Positions 20,702 to 29,296 of a stretch of 64,000 nt of DNA are shown piece by piece. A model generated the notes under the pieces. It was not told where the DNA came from, made no database searches, and worked only from the letters and a program-made list of their open reading frames with translations. Positions within the stretch are counted from its first letter, which is position 1. The number at the start of each line of letters is the position of its first letter. The position numbers and the translations under genes were made by a program. The DNA is from Candidatus Sulfotelmatobacter sp. (GTDB lineage: Bacteria > Eisenbacteria > RBG-16-71-46), in NCBI GenBank assembly GCA_035498555.1, contig DATKAB010000006.1, positions 1 to 64,000 on the forward strand, read 5' to 3'.

Positions 20702-21969
20702 GCGCCGAGGTCCTCGTAGGCCGGCATCACCTCGCGCAGCTTGAAGGCGTCGAGGCCGTAGTAGAGCGCGCTCTCGAGCACCGCCTTCTCTTCGGGATCC
20801 TTCTCGGCGTCAATGCGGTCGAGCAGGGCCCTCGCGAAACGCGCCTCGGTGGTCGAGGGCTCTTCGCGCCGATAGCGATCGAGATCGTAGTCGGGGCGCA
20901 CGCGCTTGAGGTCCACGCGCAGGAAGAACGCGCGGCGCTGCATCTCGGCGCTGGCGCCCGCGTAGCGCAGCCCGTGCGCGAGCCGGCCCTGGAGCCGCAC
21001 CTGCGCCAGATCCAGCTCGCTCACGCCGGCTTCGTCGAGCGCTTTCTGCACGCGGCGGTCCACCTGCTCGGCGCTGGAGCAGCCGCTGATGTCGGCGTTG
21101 AGGTCGAAGGTGCGCCGGCGATCGAGCGCGATCGGCTCGACCTCGATCATCGGTTGGCGCCCGCCGTACTCGACCCGCACCTCGAGCGCGCCGTGTTCGC
21201 CGGTCTCGGAGAGGTCGAGGGCGATCGGCGAGCCGGCATAGGCGAGCCGCACTCCGGCCGAGGCGCGGCCGCTCACGCCGCGCCCCGTGGTCGAGGACAT
21301 GTCGCCGCCCTTCTGCTCGATGCGCGACGGCACGTGGTAGTGGCCGACGGCGTGGTAGGCGAACGGCGAGTGCGCGATCTCCTTCTCGCTGAAGGGGGCG
21401 GTGACCTTCTGGCCCGGCGGGCATTTCTCCTCGTTCGAGCCGTGGAACATCGCGATTTCGAGACCCTGGGCGTCGGCCGAGTCCGGCAGGATCACCGAGC
21501 CCTCTTCGAGGGGGCGCGACGTGGAGACGGCGCTCGAGGTGAAGCAGCGGCCGTAGACGTGGACGCTGCTGAGATTCGGCACCGTGGCCGCGCTCCAGTT
21601 GGCGGTGGTGAAGATGTGGACGGTCTCGGGCCAGCTCCAGCCGCGCGCCTTGAGCATGCGCGCGCTCCACAGGTGCGAGCTCTCCGACCAGGGATCGTGG
21701 TTGCCGGGCGTGATGAACACCGGCGGGCAGCCCGGGACCTCGAACACCTTGACCGTGAACGCCATGGTCTCGGCATCCACTCCGTCGGCGTCGAACAGGT
21801 CGCCGGGAATCAGGATGGCGTGGATCCCGCGCTCGATCGCCTCGCGCACCGCGCGCTCCAGGGCGCGGCGCTGATCGGCGCGGCGCTCGGCGCGCTTCTC
21901 GGCGGGCAGCCATCCGAAGCTGCGGCCGAGGTGGAGATCGGAAATCTGGAGGAAGCGGGCAACGGCCAT
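20698..21969 (-). CDS. YhaO/SbcD-type metallophosphoesterase
   Basis: The 423-residue protein is a calcineurin-like phosphoesterase. Metal-binding blocks appear in order: ISDLHLG (D-x-H), IPGDLFDADGVD (G-D), ITPGNHDPWSES (G-N-H-D) and YHAVGHYHVPSR (G-H-x-H). The C-terminal 150 residues form the capping and ATPase-docking region typical of Mre11/SbcD/YhaO. The ATG at 21969 starts right at the family motif (ARFLQISDLHLG); upstream sequence in frame is not conserved-looking. Its stop overlaps the ATPase start by 4 nt, so they are made as a complex. Expected activity: Mn2+-dependent nuclease. Confidence 0.87.
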   Translation of the reverse strand: MAVARFLQISDLHLGRSFGWLPAEKRAERRADQRRALERAVREAIERGIHAILIPGDLFDADGVDAETMAFTVKVFEVPGCPPVFITPGNHDPWSESSHLWSARMLKARGWSWPETVHIFTTANWSAATVPNLSSVHVYGRCFTSSAVSTSRPLEEGSVILPDSADAQGLEIAMFHGSNEEKCPPGQKVTAPFSEKEIAHSPFAYHAVGHYHVPSRIEQKGGDMSSTTGRGVSGRASAGVRLAYAGSPIALDLSETGEHGALEVRVEYGGRQPMIEVEPIALDRRRTFDLNADISGCSSAEQVDRRVQKALDEAGVSELDLAQVRLQGRLAHGLRYAGASAEMQRRAFFLRVDLKRVRPDYDLDRYRREEPSTTEARFARALLDRIDAEKDPEEKAVLESALYYGLDAFKLREVMPAYEDLGA

Positions 21970-22108
21970 AGGGCGCGAAACACTCCTCGTGAATGATCGC
22001 GTGGAGCCGTAACGGTCGCGACAGTGCGCGATTGCCCGCCAAAATAGCAGGCGGCAAGGGGGGCGGCAATGCCCGGGTGTCCCCTTCACGCTACACTGCC
22101 GGCTCGCC

Positions 22109-22846
22109 ATGACCCGGACGCCGCCGCCGTTCCCCGCGCCCGCCGCCCAGTTCGAGCGCCATTTTCGCTGGCGCTGGTGGGCGATCGTCGGCTTTCTCGG
22201 CCTGATGCTCGGGCTCGCAGCGATGGCGCTGGCCTCGATCCTGGTGCCGCCGCGCATCCTTGGCGGCGTGCCCGACGACGACGACGCGCGCGCGGCGTGG
22301 GCGCTGATGCCACCGGCGATGGACGTCGGGTTGCTCGAGCTGCGCTTCGATTCCGAGCTGGGCGTTTCCTCGACGCCGAGTGGCCGCGTGCATCCCGATC
22401 AGCTGCGCCGCGCCGAGCGCGCCGAGTCACTGCTGGTGGCAGCGCTGCGCCGGCACCCCGATGACCCGCGGCTCCACGCCGCGATCGGCCATCTCGATCT
22501 GGTGCGCCAGAGCCCGCATCACGCCGAGCAGCGCTACCTGGCCGCGGTGGATCTGGCGCCGCACCACGACGAGGCGCGGTTGGGGCTGGGCGTGACTCTG
22601 GCGCGGCTCGCGGCGCTCGAAGCCGATCCGATCGAGCGCCGGCGCCTCGAGCTGCGCGCCATCGCGCAGCTCGCCGCGGTGCGCGACCAGGCGCCGGTGC
22701 GGCTCGACGCCGTCTACGACCGAGCGGTGCTGCTGGCGCAGGTCGGACGCGCCGAGGAGGCGCGGAAATGGGCCGCCCTCTACCTGGCGAGCGACTCCTC
22801 CAGCGCCTGGGCCGCCCAGCTGCGCGAGAGGGTGCCGGGAAGCTGA
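22109..22846 (+). CDS. membrane-anchored TPR-like protein
   Basis: The 245-residue product has one transmembrane helix (about residues 23-45, WWAIVGFLGLMLGLAAMALA) and then helical repeats: RRAERAESLLVAALRRHPDD, LHAAIGHLDLVRQSPHHAEQ and AEQRYLAAVDLAPHHDEARL resemble tetratricopeptide repeats with the usual small/large residue pattern. It probably scaffolds proteins in the periplasm. It diverges from the nuclease gene across 139 nt and no clear Shine-Dalgarno precedes its ATG. The partner is unknown. Confidence 0.6.
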   Translation: MTRTPPPFPAPAAQFERHFRWRWWAIVGFLGLMLGLAAMALASILVPPRILGGVPDDDDARAAWALMPPAMDVGLLELRFDSELGVSSTPSGRVHPDQLRRAERAESLLVAALRRHPDDPRLHAAIGHLDLVRQSPHHAEQRYLAAVDLAPHHDEARLGLGVTLARLAALEADPIERRRLELRAIAQLAAVRDQAPVRLDAVYDRAVLLAQVGRAEEARKWAALYLASDSSSAWAAQLRERVPGS

Positions 22847-22992
22847 AGCGGGCCCCCGGAATCACTGGCACAAACCGCCCGGAAGCGGCTAAGGTACCCG
22901 CCCGGCCGCCGGCCCGCTCGGGCCGGATTCAGCCAGGCACGCGGCCTCGACACGCGACCGATCACCCGACCGGAAATCCTGAAGGAGTCTCG

Positions 22993-23736
22993 ATGCGGTT
23001 CTGGCGTTCGCTGGGAATGCTGGCGTTGGCGATGATTGTCCTCGGAGGATCCGCCCGCGCCCAGGGCCAGCCACCCGCGCCTTCCACGCCGCCCGCGCCC
23101 GCAGCGCCTCCGCCCGCCACCGGAACCGGCGCGCCTCCGGCCACCGCGCCGACCGCCACGCCGGCCCCGAAGCCGAACGCGAAGGCTCCCAGATCCAGCC
23201 AGAGCCGGATCCCGACCCGCCGTTCGTGGATGATGGGTTTCAGTTACGGCTACGGCTCGGCGAATTTCATTGGAGCCGGCAAGGATGCATTCGTCGCGCT
23301 TCCGCCCGACGGATTCAGCGACCAGAGCCGCGAGTCCGCGCCTCTGGTCCAGTTCCGCTTCGCCTACGCGATCAGCCACAAGGTCGCCGTCGGTTTCGAG
23401 CGGATCGACTGGAGCAAGAAGATCAACGGCGACCAGTGGAAGCTGAGCGCCACCACCGCGATGGGGACCTGGTTCCCGACCGCGGGCGGCTGGTATCTGC
23501 GTGGCGGATGGGGCGTGGCCAGCGCCCACGACAAGCACTTCCCGGTCGAGGACAGCAACGCCAACATCCAGTACTCGGATGACGGCTTCGCGTTCGTGGG
23601 CGGCGCCGGCTACGAGTATCGCCTGTGGAAGCGCTGGAGCCTCGCGCTGCAGGCCGACTATGTGTACGGCGCCCTGGGCGAGAACACCGCGTTCAACTAT
23701 CCACTCGGCAGCCTCGGGCTCAATTGGTGGTTCTAG
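22993..23736 (+). CDS. outer-membrane beta-barrel protein with Pro/Ala-rich linker
   Basis: The ATG at 22993 follows GAAGGAG. The 247-residue product has a signal peptide (1-23), an Ala/Pro/Thr-rich stretch (about 24-72) that may span the cell wall, and a barrel domain with strands such as WMMGFSYGYGSANF, VQFRFAYAISHKVAVGFERI and WYLRGGWGVASAHD, ending in the C-terminal aromatic LGLNWWF. This pattern resembles OmpW/OmpA-type small barrels. Its stop overlaps, tail to tail, the stop of the leftward membrane gene by 4 nt. Confidence 0.72.
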   Translation: MRFWRSLGMLALAMIVLGGSARAQGQPPAPSTPPAPAAPPPATGTGAPPATAPTATPAPKPNAKAPRSSQSRIPTRRSWMMGFSYGYGSANFIGAGKDAFVALPPDGFSDQSRESAPLVQFRFAYAISHKVAVGFERIDWSKKINGDQWKLSATTAMGTWFPTAGGWYLRGGWGVASAHDKHFPVEDSNANIQYSDDGFAFVGGAGYEYRLWKRWSLALQADYVYGALGENTAFNYPLGSLGLNWWF

Positions 23737-25613
23737 CGGTGCGGCGCGCTCCCGCCCGGCGCCCCGTAACCCAGCCCGCGTAGCAAGAGGGTCGCGTTCG
23801 GCTCGCCGGGCTGCAGGCGCAGCATCTGCAGCGCCGCCTCGCGCGTGGTGGTGGTGTCCCCGAGCTGCGACGAGACCGCGGCGAGCCCGCTCCAGGCGTT
23901 CAGGTCGTCGGGCGACTTCTCGAGCATGCGCCGGTAGATCTTCTGCGCCGCCGGGTAGTGGCCCTCCTCGGTTTCGGCGACCGCCCACTGATGCAGGATG
24001 CGCGGGCTCGGCGCGGTTTCGGCGGCATGCGCGAAGGCCGTCGCCGACGCCTCCCAGCGCTGCAGCCTGAAGTTGCGGATGCCGAGAAAGTCCCAGGTGT
24101 TGCCGCGCTCGGTGTCGGTGCGCGGCGGCGGCTCGGCAACGATCGCCTCGACGCGCTTCAATCCCCGATCGAGATCGCTCTGCAGCACCAGCCACTGGAA
24201 GCTCGGCACCGCCGCCGCCAGTGCCAGGCCGAGCGCCAGCCACGAAAACCGCGGGGCGCCGCGTAGCGACTCGCCCGCCATCCACGCGCAGGCCGCAGCG
24301 GTCGCGGCACCCGCGCAGGCGAAATCGTCCCAGTCGCGGAACATGCCCTGCGCCGGATGGAGGAACGGGATGACGCCGACCAGCGGCACCACCAGCGCCG
24401 CGAGCAGCAGCGCCTCGCGCTTGCGCGGCAGGGCGCGCGCGCTGATCGCCAGCGCCGCCAAGGCCGCGGGCAGCAGCGGCGCCAGCATCAGCAGCAGACT
24501 GGCGAGATCGGCCGGGCGATTGCCGTAGAACGCGGCGCGCAGCGGCCCGCCCTCGAGCTTCACCTCGGCGGGGGTGAGATGGATCGCGTCCCATCTCAGG
24601 AACGTCGCGACCAGCTTCGGGACCATCAGGCCGAACATCGCGATCGGAATCGCGAGCGCGATCCACGTCGCCGGGCGCTTCCATGCGCCGGAGGCTCCGT
24701 GCTCCCTTCCCCACAACGCCCAGGTCGCGATGCCCAGGGGTGCAAAGCCGATCGCCGAGCGATGGAGCGTCAGGCTCAGGCCGAACAGAATGCCGAACGC
24801 GAGCGGCGGCGCACCGGTGCGCAGCGCCCGGATCGCGAGCCAGACGAGGGCAAGAGACAGGACGCTCAGCTCGGCGAACGCCTTGCTGTAGCCGGTGAAC
24901 ATCGAGAGCGCGCCGCTCCACCAGGCGATCGCGGCCACCGCCACCACCGTGGCGCCGCGCACTCCAAGCGTGCGCGCGAAGCGGATCGACAGCGCCGCGA
25001 GCACCGCCGCTTCGACCGCGCCGACGGCGCGCGCGGCGCTGTTGGCGTCGAAGCCGAGACCGTCGATGAGTTGCGTGGGCAGCGTGACGTGCAGGAAGAC
25101 GTCGAGCGGCAGCGCCTGCGGGAAGAGCAGCCCGGGCTTTCCCGCCTCCTCGACCGTTCCCTGCCGCAGCAGGAAGTCGCCGACGAATCGCACCCGATCG
25201 GGAAGCGCGAGCACCACGCCCGCGCCGATCGGGGCCGCGATCAGCGTCGCGCGCCACGGCGCGTCCACCAGCGTGTCGCCGAGGCGCGCGAGCGGCGCGG
25301 CGAGCGGCCGAGCCAGCGCCGGAATCAGCGCGGCCGAGGCCAGCGCCCACAGCGGCCAGCCGGGCGCGGGCGGCAGGAAGCGGAGCGTGTTGAGGCCCCA
25401 CGCCGCCATGCCGTGCGTCGCGCCGAGCCCCGCGCGCAGCGCGGCCATGAGAACCAGCGCCGCCAGCGCCGCCCAACAGGCGCGCGTCGCGACACCCTCG
25501 GGCATCGCCGGTAGCGCGGCCGCGCGCTCGGCCGTCGCCGCGGCACGCGCCGGCTTCGACGCGCCGCGCATTCGCGCGGCGGACCTGCGCGGATCGCCCG
25601 GCCGCGCGCTCAT
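23733..25613 (-). CDS. polytopic membrane protein with TPR-like tail, paralog 1 of 3
   Basis: The 626-residue product has about ten to twelve hydrophobic helices and a C-terminal cytosolic or periplasmic tail of about 150 residues with TPR-like helices (WAVAETEEGHYPAAQKIYRR). Shared with its two upstream neighbours: LPDRVRFVGDFLLRQ, FPQALPLDVFLH, FTGYSKAFAELSVL, FLHPAQGMFRDWDDFA and RTDTERGNTWDFLG. The layout (Asp-containing loop after the first helices, many helices, soluble tail) resembles GT-C glycosyltransferases, but no donor motif is decisive. The ATG at 25613 is 13 nt after the stop of paralog 2. It is last of a five-gene leftward unit. Confidence 0.75.
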   Translation of the reverse strand: MSARPGDPRRSAARMRGASKPARAAATAERAAALPAMPEGVATRACWAALAALVLMAALRAGLGATHGMAAWGLNTLRFLPPAPGWPLWALASAALIPALARPLAAPLARLGDTLVDAPWRATLIAAPIGAGVVLALPDRVRFVGDFLLRQGTVEEAGKPGLLFPQALPLDVFLHVTLPTQLIDGLGFDANSAARAVGAVEAAVLAALSIRFARTLGVRGATVVAVAAIAWWSGALSMFTGYSKAFAELSVLSLALVWLAIRALRTGAPPLAFGILFGLSLTLHRSAIGFAPLGIATWALWGREHGASGAWKRPATWIALAIPIAMFGLMVPKLVATFLRWDAIHLTPAEVKLEGGPLRAAFYGNRPADLASLLLMLAPLLPAALAALAISARALPRKREALLLAALVVPLVGVIPFLHPAQGMFRDWDDFACAGAATAAACAWMAGESLRGAPRFSWLALGLALAAAVPSFQWLVLQSDLDRGLKRVEAIVAEPPPRTDTERGNTWDFLGIRNFRLQRWEASATAFAHAAETAPSPRILHQWAVAETEEGHYPAAQKIYRRMLEKSPDDLNAWSGLAAVSSQLGDTTTTREAALQMLRLQPGEPNATLLLRGLGYGAPGGSAPHR

Positions 25614-25626
25614 TCGATTTCCGTGC

Positions 25627-27423
25627 TCATCGAGAGGTCGCGCCCGAGTCCGAGACCGCCAGTACCTGGAGCATCGCCCGCAGGGCGCGGCCATCGGGAT
25701 CGAGACGCACCGCGTGCTCGATCGCGTCCTGAGCGCCCGCGTCATCCTCCAGTCGCCGCGCGGCGAGCGCAAGCCCGGTCCAGCCGAACGCGTCGGTCGA
25801 ATCGCGCGCGACGATCCCTTCGTAGACGCGGCGCGCGCGCGCGTAGCGCCCGGCGCGCAGCTCCGCGACGCCCCATTGCCGCGTCACGTTCGGGCTCGGC
25901 AACAATTCGGCCGCCTGCGCATAGGCGTCCGCGGACGGCACGAAGCGCCGGCGGTCGGCCTCGCTCTGCCCGATGAACTGCCAGGTCACGGCGCGCTCGA
26001 AGGCGATCCGCCGCGGCGGCTCGGTGACGAAGCGCCGCACGCGCTCGAGCCCGCGCGCGAGATCGCCGTGATGTGCGAGCCACTGGACCGTGGGCATCGC
26101 GCACGCCAGCACCAGCGCCGGCGCGAGGGCGGCCGCGCGCGGCGAGGCGCGCAGGGTCTCGCCCGCGAGCCACGCCGCGACCAGCGCCAGCGCCACGCCG
26201 GTCGCCGCGAAATCGTCCCAGTCCCGGAACAGGCCCTGCCCGGGATGGATCCACGGCATCACCAGCAGGAACGGCAGCGCGAGCGACAGCAGCACCACGG
26301 CGTCGCGCCGGCGCACGTGGTGGGCCGCCGGCCATGCGAGGGTCGGCACGAGCGGCGCAAGCGGGACGAGGAAGATCAAGAGGTTCACGAGATCCGCCGG
26401 TCGAGCGCCGCCGAGCTCCCGCGCCAGGAACGACCCGCCGCGGAGCGCCTGCGGCGCGAAGTGCATCGGATCGATGTGCGTGACGATCCGGACGATGCGC
26501 GGCAGCATGAAGGCCAGCACGACCACCGGCGCGAGCGCCGCCCGCGCCAGGGCCGCGGGCTTCGCCCGAGCACCCGCGGGATCGCCGCGCGCCACCTGCA
26601 TCCACGCGACGATCGCGACCGGCAGCAGCGCCAGCGCCGAGCGGTGGAAGAGCAGCGCCACCGCCAGCGTGAGCCCGAGTCGCGCGAGGCCGCGGCCGGT
26701 GCGCGCCGCGCGCAGCGCGTGGACCCCACACGCCGCGGTCAGCACCGCCATCTCGGCGAAGGCCTTGTTGTAGCCGGTGAACAGCGTGAGCGCGCCGCCC
26801 CAGAACACGATCGCGCCGCAGGCCAGCGCCGCCGCCCCGCGCAGCTCGAGCACCCGCGCGAACGCCACCGCGCACAGCGCCAGCAGCCCCGCGTCGCACG
26901 CCCCGATCAGCCGCCCGGGCAGCGCGGCGCTCACGCCCAGCGCATGGATCATCGCGCTCGCAAGTTGATGATGCAGGGCGAGGTCGAGCGGGAGCGCCTG
27001 TGGATACCAGGCCGCGGGAATCAACCCTTGCACTTCGAGCGTGCGCTGGCGCAGCAGCGCGTCGCCCACGAATCGCACGCGATCGGGAAACACCAGCACC
27101 AGGATCGCGGCCGCCAGGGCCGGGGCGACGAACGCGGCGGCGGGCGAGCGCGTCGCCGCATCGCCGAGCCGCGCCGCCGGCGCCGCGAGCGCGCGCGCGA
27201 CCGGCGGCAACAACGGGAGCGCGCCCAGCAGCCACAGCGGCCAGCTCCAGATCGGCGCGAGATCGCGCTGCGCCGCCAGGCTCCAGCCCCAGGTGCCCGG
27301 CAGAAAGGTGAACGCGGCGCGCGCGGCGAGGATCAGCGCCAGCGTGAGCCACAGCGCGCGGGCGCCGTCGCCGCCCGCAGCCGACATTCCGGTCGAGCCG
27401 GCGTCGCGATCAGGGGACGACAT
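25627..27423 (-). CDS. polytopic membrane protein with TPR-like tail, paralog 2 of 3
   Basis: The 598-residue product repeats the architecture of its neighbours: VFPDRVRFVGDALLRQ, YPQALPLDLALHH, FTGYNKAFAEMAVLT, HPGQGLFRDWDDFAATG, and a tail with WGVAELRAGRYARARRVYEG. Divergence from the other copies is substantial outside these blocks, so the duplication is old. It overlaps the end of paralog 3 by 14 nt. The tail ends SDSGATSR without further domain. Role: possibly GT-C-like sugar transfer or export of a surface polymer; this is inference from topology only. Confidence 0.75.
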   Translation of the reverse strand: MSSPDRDAGSTGMSAAGGDGARALWLTLALILAARAAFTFLPGTWGWSLAAQRDLAPIWSWPLWLLGALPLLPPVARALAAPAARLGDAATRSPAAAFVAPALAAAILVLVFPDRVRFVGDALLRQRTLEVQGLIPAAWYPQALPLDLALHHQLASAMIHALGVSAALPGRLIGACDAGLLALCAVAFARVLELRGAAALACGAIVFWGGALTLFTGYNKAFAEMAVLTAACGVHALRAARTGRGLARLGLTLAVALLFHRSALALLPVAIVAWMQVARGDPAGARAKPAALARAALAPVVVLAFMLPRIVRIVTHIDPMHFAPQALRGGSFLARELGGARPADLVNLLIFLVPLAPLVPTLAWPAAHHVRRRDAVVLLSLALPFLLVMPWIHPGQGLFRDWDDFAATGVALALVAAWLAGETLRASPRAAALAPALVLACAMPTVQWLAHHGDLARGLERVRRFVTEPPRRIAFERAVTWQFIGQSEADRRRFVPSADAYAQAAELLPSPNVTRQWGVAELRAGRYARARRVYEGIVARDSTDAFGWTGLALAARRLEDDAGAQDAIEHAVRLDPDGRALRAMLQVLAVSDSGATSR

Positions 27424-29296
27424 GCAGCGAGTCCCCGCGCGCCAGCATGTTTAGGATGCCGATCGCCTCGGGTCGCGAAGGCTCGAGCTGCCGCGCGATC
27501 ATCGCCGCCCGCCACGCTTCGGCGCGATCGGCGAGATTGACCGAGTTGTTGGCGATGCCGAGCCAGCCCACGGTGGCTTCGGGCGAACGTGCCACCAGCT
27601 TGCGATACACCTCGCGGGCCGCGGCCCAGTCGTGGCGATCCTCCTCGGCCAGCGCCCACTCGAGCAGGATTCTCGGACTGGGCGCGAAATCGGCCGCCTT
27701 CGCGAACGACGCCACCGCCTGGTCTCGCCGGTCGAGCGCCAGCTGGCGCTCGGCGACAAACGACCACAGGAGCGCGCGCTCCGTGTCGCTCCGCCGCGGC
27801 GGACCCTCGAGATACGCCTCGATCCGGTGGAAGCCCGCCGTGATCTGGTTCTGGAGCAGCAGATGTTCGAGCGCCGCACCGGCGGTCACCAGCGCCAGCG
27901 CCGGCACCAGCCAGGCGCGCGCCGGAGTCGCGCGCAGCGTGTCCCCGAACAGCAGCGCGCTGGCCAGCGCCAGCGACACCAGCGAGGGCGCGAACACGTC
28001 GTAGTCGCGGAACAATCCCTGGCGCGGATGAACGAACAGCAGAATCAGCAGCGCGGGAACCACCAGCGCCAGCAGCACCACCCACTCGCGGCGACGCGCC
28101 GCCAGCGCGCTGCCCGGCGCCAGCGCGACGATCGGCGCGAGCAGCAGGAGCGGCGTCTCCTGCCCGATCAGGTTCAGGATCTCGAGCAGATGCATGGGGG
28201 CGAACGCGGCGCCGGCGATGGCCCCGGGCGAGCGCCCGGTCGGCGCGAGATGCGCGGCGTCGGTCACCTTCATCGACGCGATCAGTTGCGACGAGAACAG
28301 TCCCGCGGCGAGGAACGGCGCGGCCAGCGCGGCGAGTCGCGGAAGACTCGCCGCCGCGGCTCGCGCGCCGTGCGCCCGCCACCACAGCACGCCGGCCACC
28401 GGCGGCAGGAGGAGCAGCGTGATCGCCGAGCGATGGACGGCGAGCGCCGCGATGATCGCGATCGCCATCCACCAGGCGCCGCGTCCGGTGCGCGCGAAGC
28501 GCAGCGCCGCGACGCCGGCCCCGACCGTCAGCACCGTCAGCTCGACGAAGCCCTTGCCGTAGCCGGTGAACATGCCGAGCAGGCCGGTCGCGCACACGCT
28601 CGCGAACGCGGCGACCAGCGCGGCTCCCGACAGGCCCAGCTCGCGCCCGAACACGATCGCCAGCGCCGCCAGCGCTCCGGCCTCCGCCGCCCCCAGCACG
28701 CGCTCCCAGGTGTTGGTGTCGGCGACGTCCATGGACTGGAGGATCACGGGGAAATGGTGGTGGAGAAACACGTCGAGCGGCAGTGCCTGGGGGAACACGA
28801 GGTCGACAGGGATCTGGCCGCGGGCGCAGCCGAGGCGCAGCAGGAAATCGCCCACCAGCCAGACGCGATCGGGAAGCAGCGCGACCAGCGCGGCGGTGAG
28901 CGCCACCAGCACCACCGCCTCCGGAAACGCCCGGCGCGCCAGTGAATCGCCGAGCGCTGCGAGTCGTGGCTCGAGCCGGCGCGCGAGCGGCGGCGCCAGC
29001 GCGAGTGCGGCGAGCGCCGCCATCGTCCACCCCGCGATCGGCAGGAAGCGCGCGGCGTTGAATCCCCACGCCCACATGCCGGGCGCGAACGTGAGCCCGG
29101 CGCGCGCCGCCACCAGCGCGCCGAGACCGATCGCCAGCGCCCGCGAGGCGCGAGCGCCGCCGGCCGAATCGAGCCGCGGCGCGGTCGGAAGCGGAGGCGG
29201 CCGGCCTTCGCGGCGCTTGACGGAGCGCGCGACCGCCTCCTTCTGCTCGGCGCCACGGCGGTGCCGGGCGCGCCGATCAGAAGGCGAGGTCGTCAT
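27410..29296 (-). CDS. polytopic membrane protein with TPR-like tail, paralog 3 of 3
   Basis: The 628-residue product starts with a basic cytoplasmic N-terminus (about 45 residues), then LPDRVWLVGDFLLRL, VFPQALPLDVFLHHHFP, FTGYGKGFVELTVLT, FVHPRQGLFRDYDVFAPS and a helical tail (WALAEEDRHDWAAAREVYRK). It is the most divergent copy: RDWDDFA is RDYDVFA here. Its ATG (29296) lies inside the end of sppA, a 20 nt overlap, so it is translationally linked to the peptidase gene. Same caveat on function as for its paralogs. Confidence 0.75.
   Translation of the reverse strand: MTTSPSDRRARHRRGAEQKEAVARSVKRREGRPPPLPTAPRLDSAGGARASRALAIGLGALVAARAGLTFAPGMWAWGFNAARFLPIAGWTMAALAALALAPPLARRLEPRLAALGDSLARRAFPEAVVLVALTAALVALLPDRVWLVGDFLLRLGCARGQIPVDLVFPQALPLDVFLHHHFPVILQSMDVADTNTWERVLGAAEAGALAALAIVFGRELGLSGAALVAAFASVCATGLLGMFTGYGKGFVELTVLTVGAGVAALRFARTGRGAWWMAIAIIAALAVHRSAITLLLLPPVAGVLWWRAHGARAAAASLPRLAALAAPFLAAGLFSSQLIASMKVTDAAHLAPTGRSPGAIAGAAFAPMHLLEILNLIGQETPLLLLAPIVALAPGSALAARRREWVVLLALVVPALLILLFVHPRQGLFRDYDVFAPSLVSLALASALLFGDTLRATPARAWLVPALALVTAGAALEHLLLQNQITAGFHRIEAYLEGPPRRSDTERALLWSFVAERQLALDRRDQAVASFAKAADFAPSPRILLEWALAEEDRHDWAAAREVYRKLVARSPEATVGWLGIANNSVNLADRAEAWRAAMIARQLEPSRPEAIGILNMLARGDSLHVVP

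Noticed and set aside
22901-22960. Sigma-54-like TGGCAC before the barrel gene at 22993
   Set aside because: The expected -12 GC/TTGCA element is missing at the right distance.
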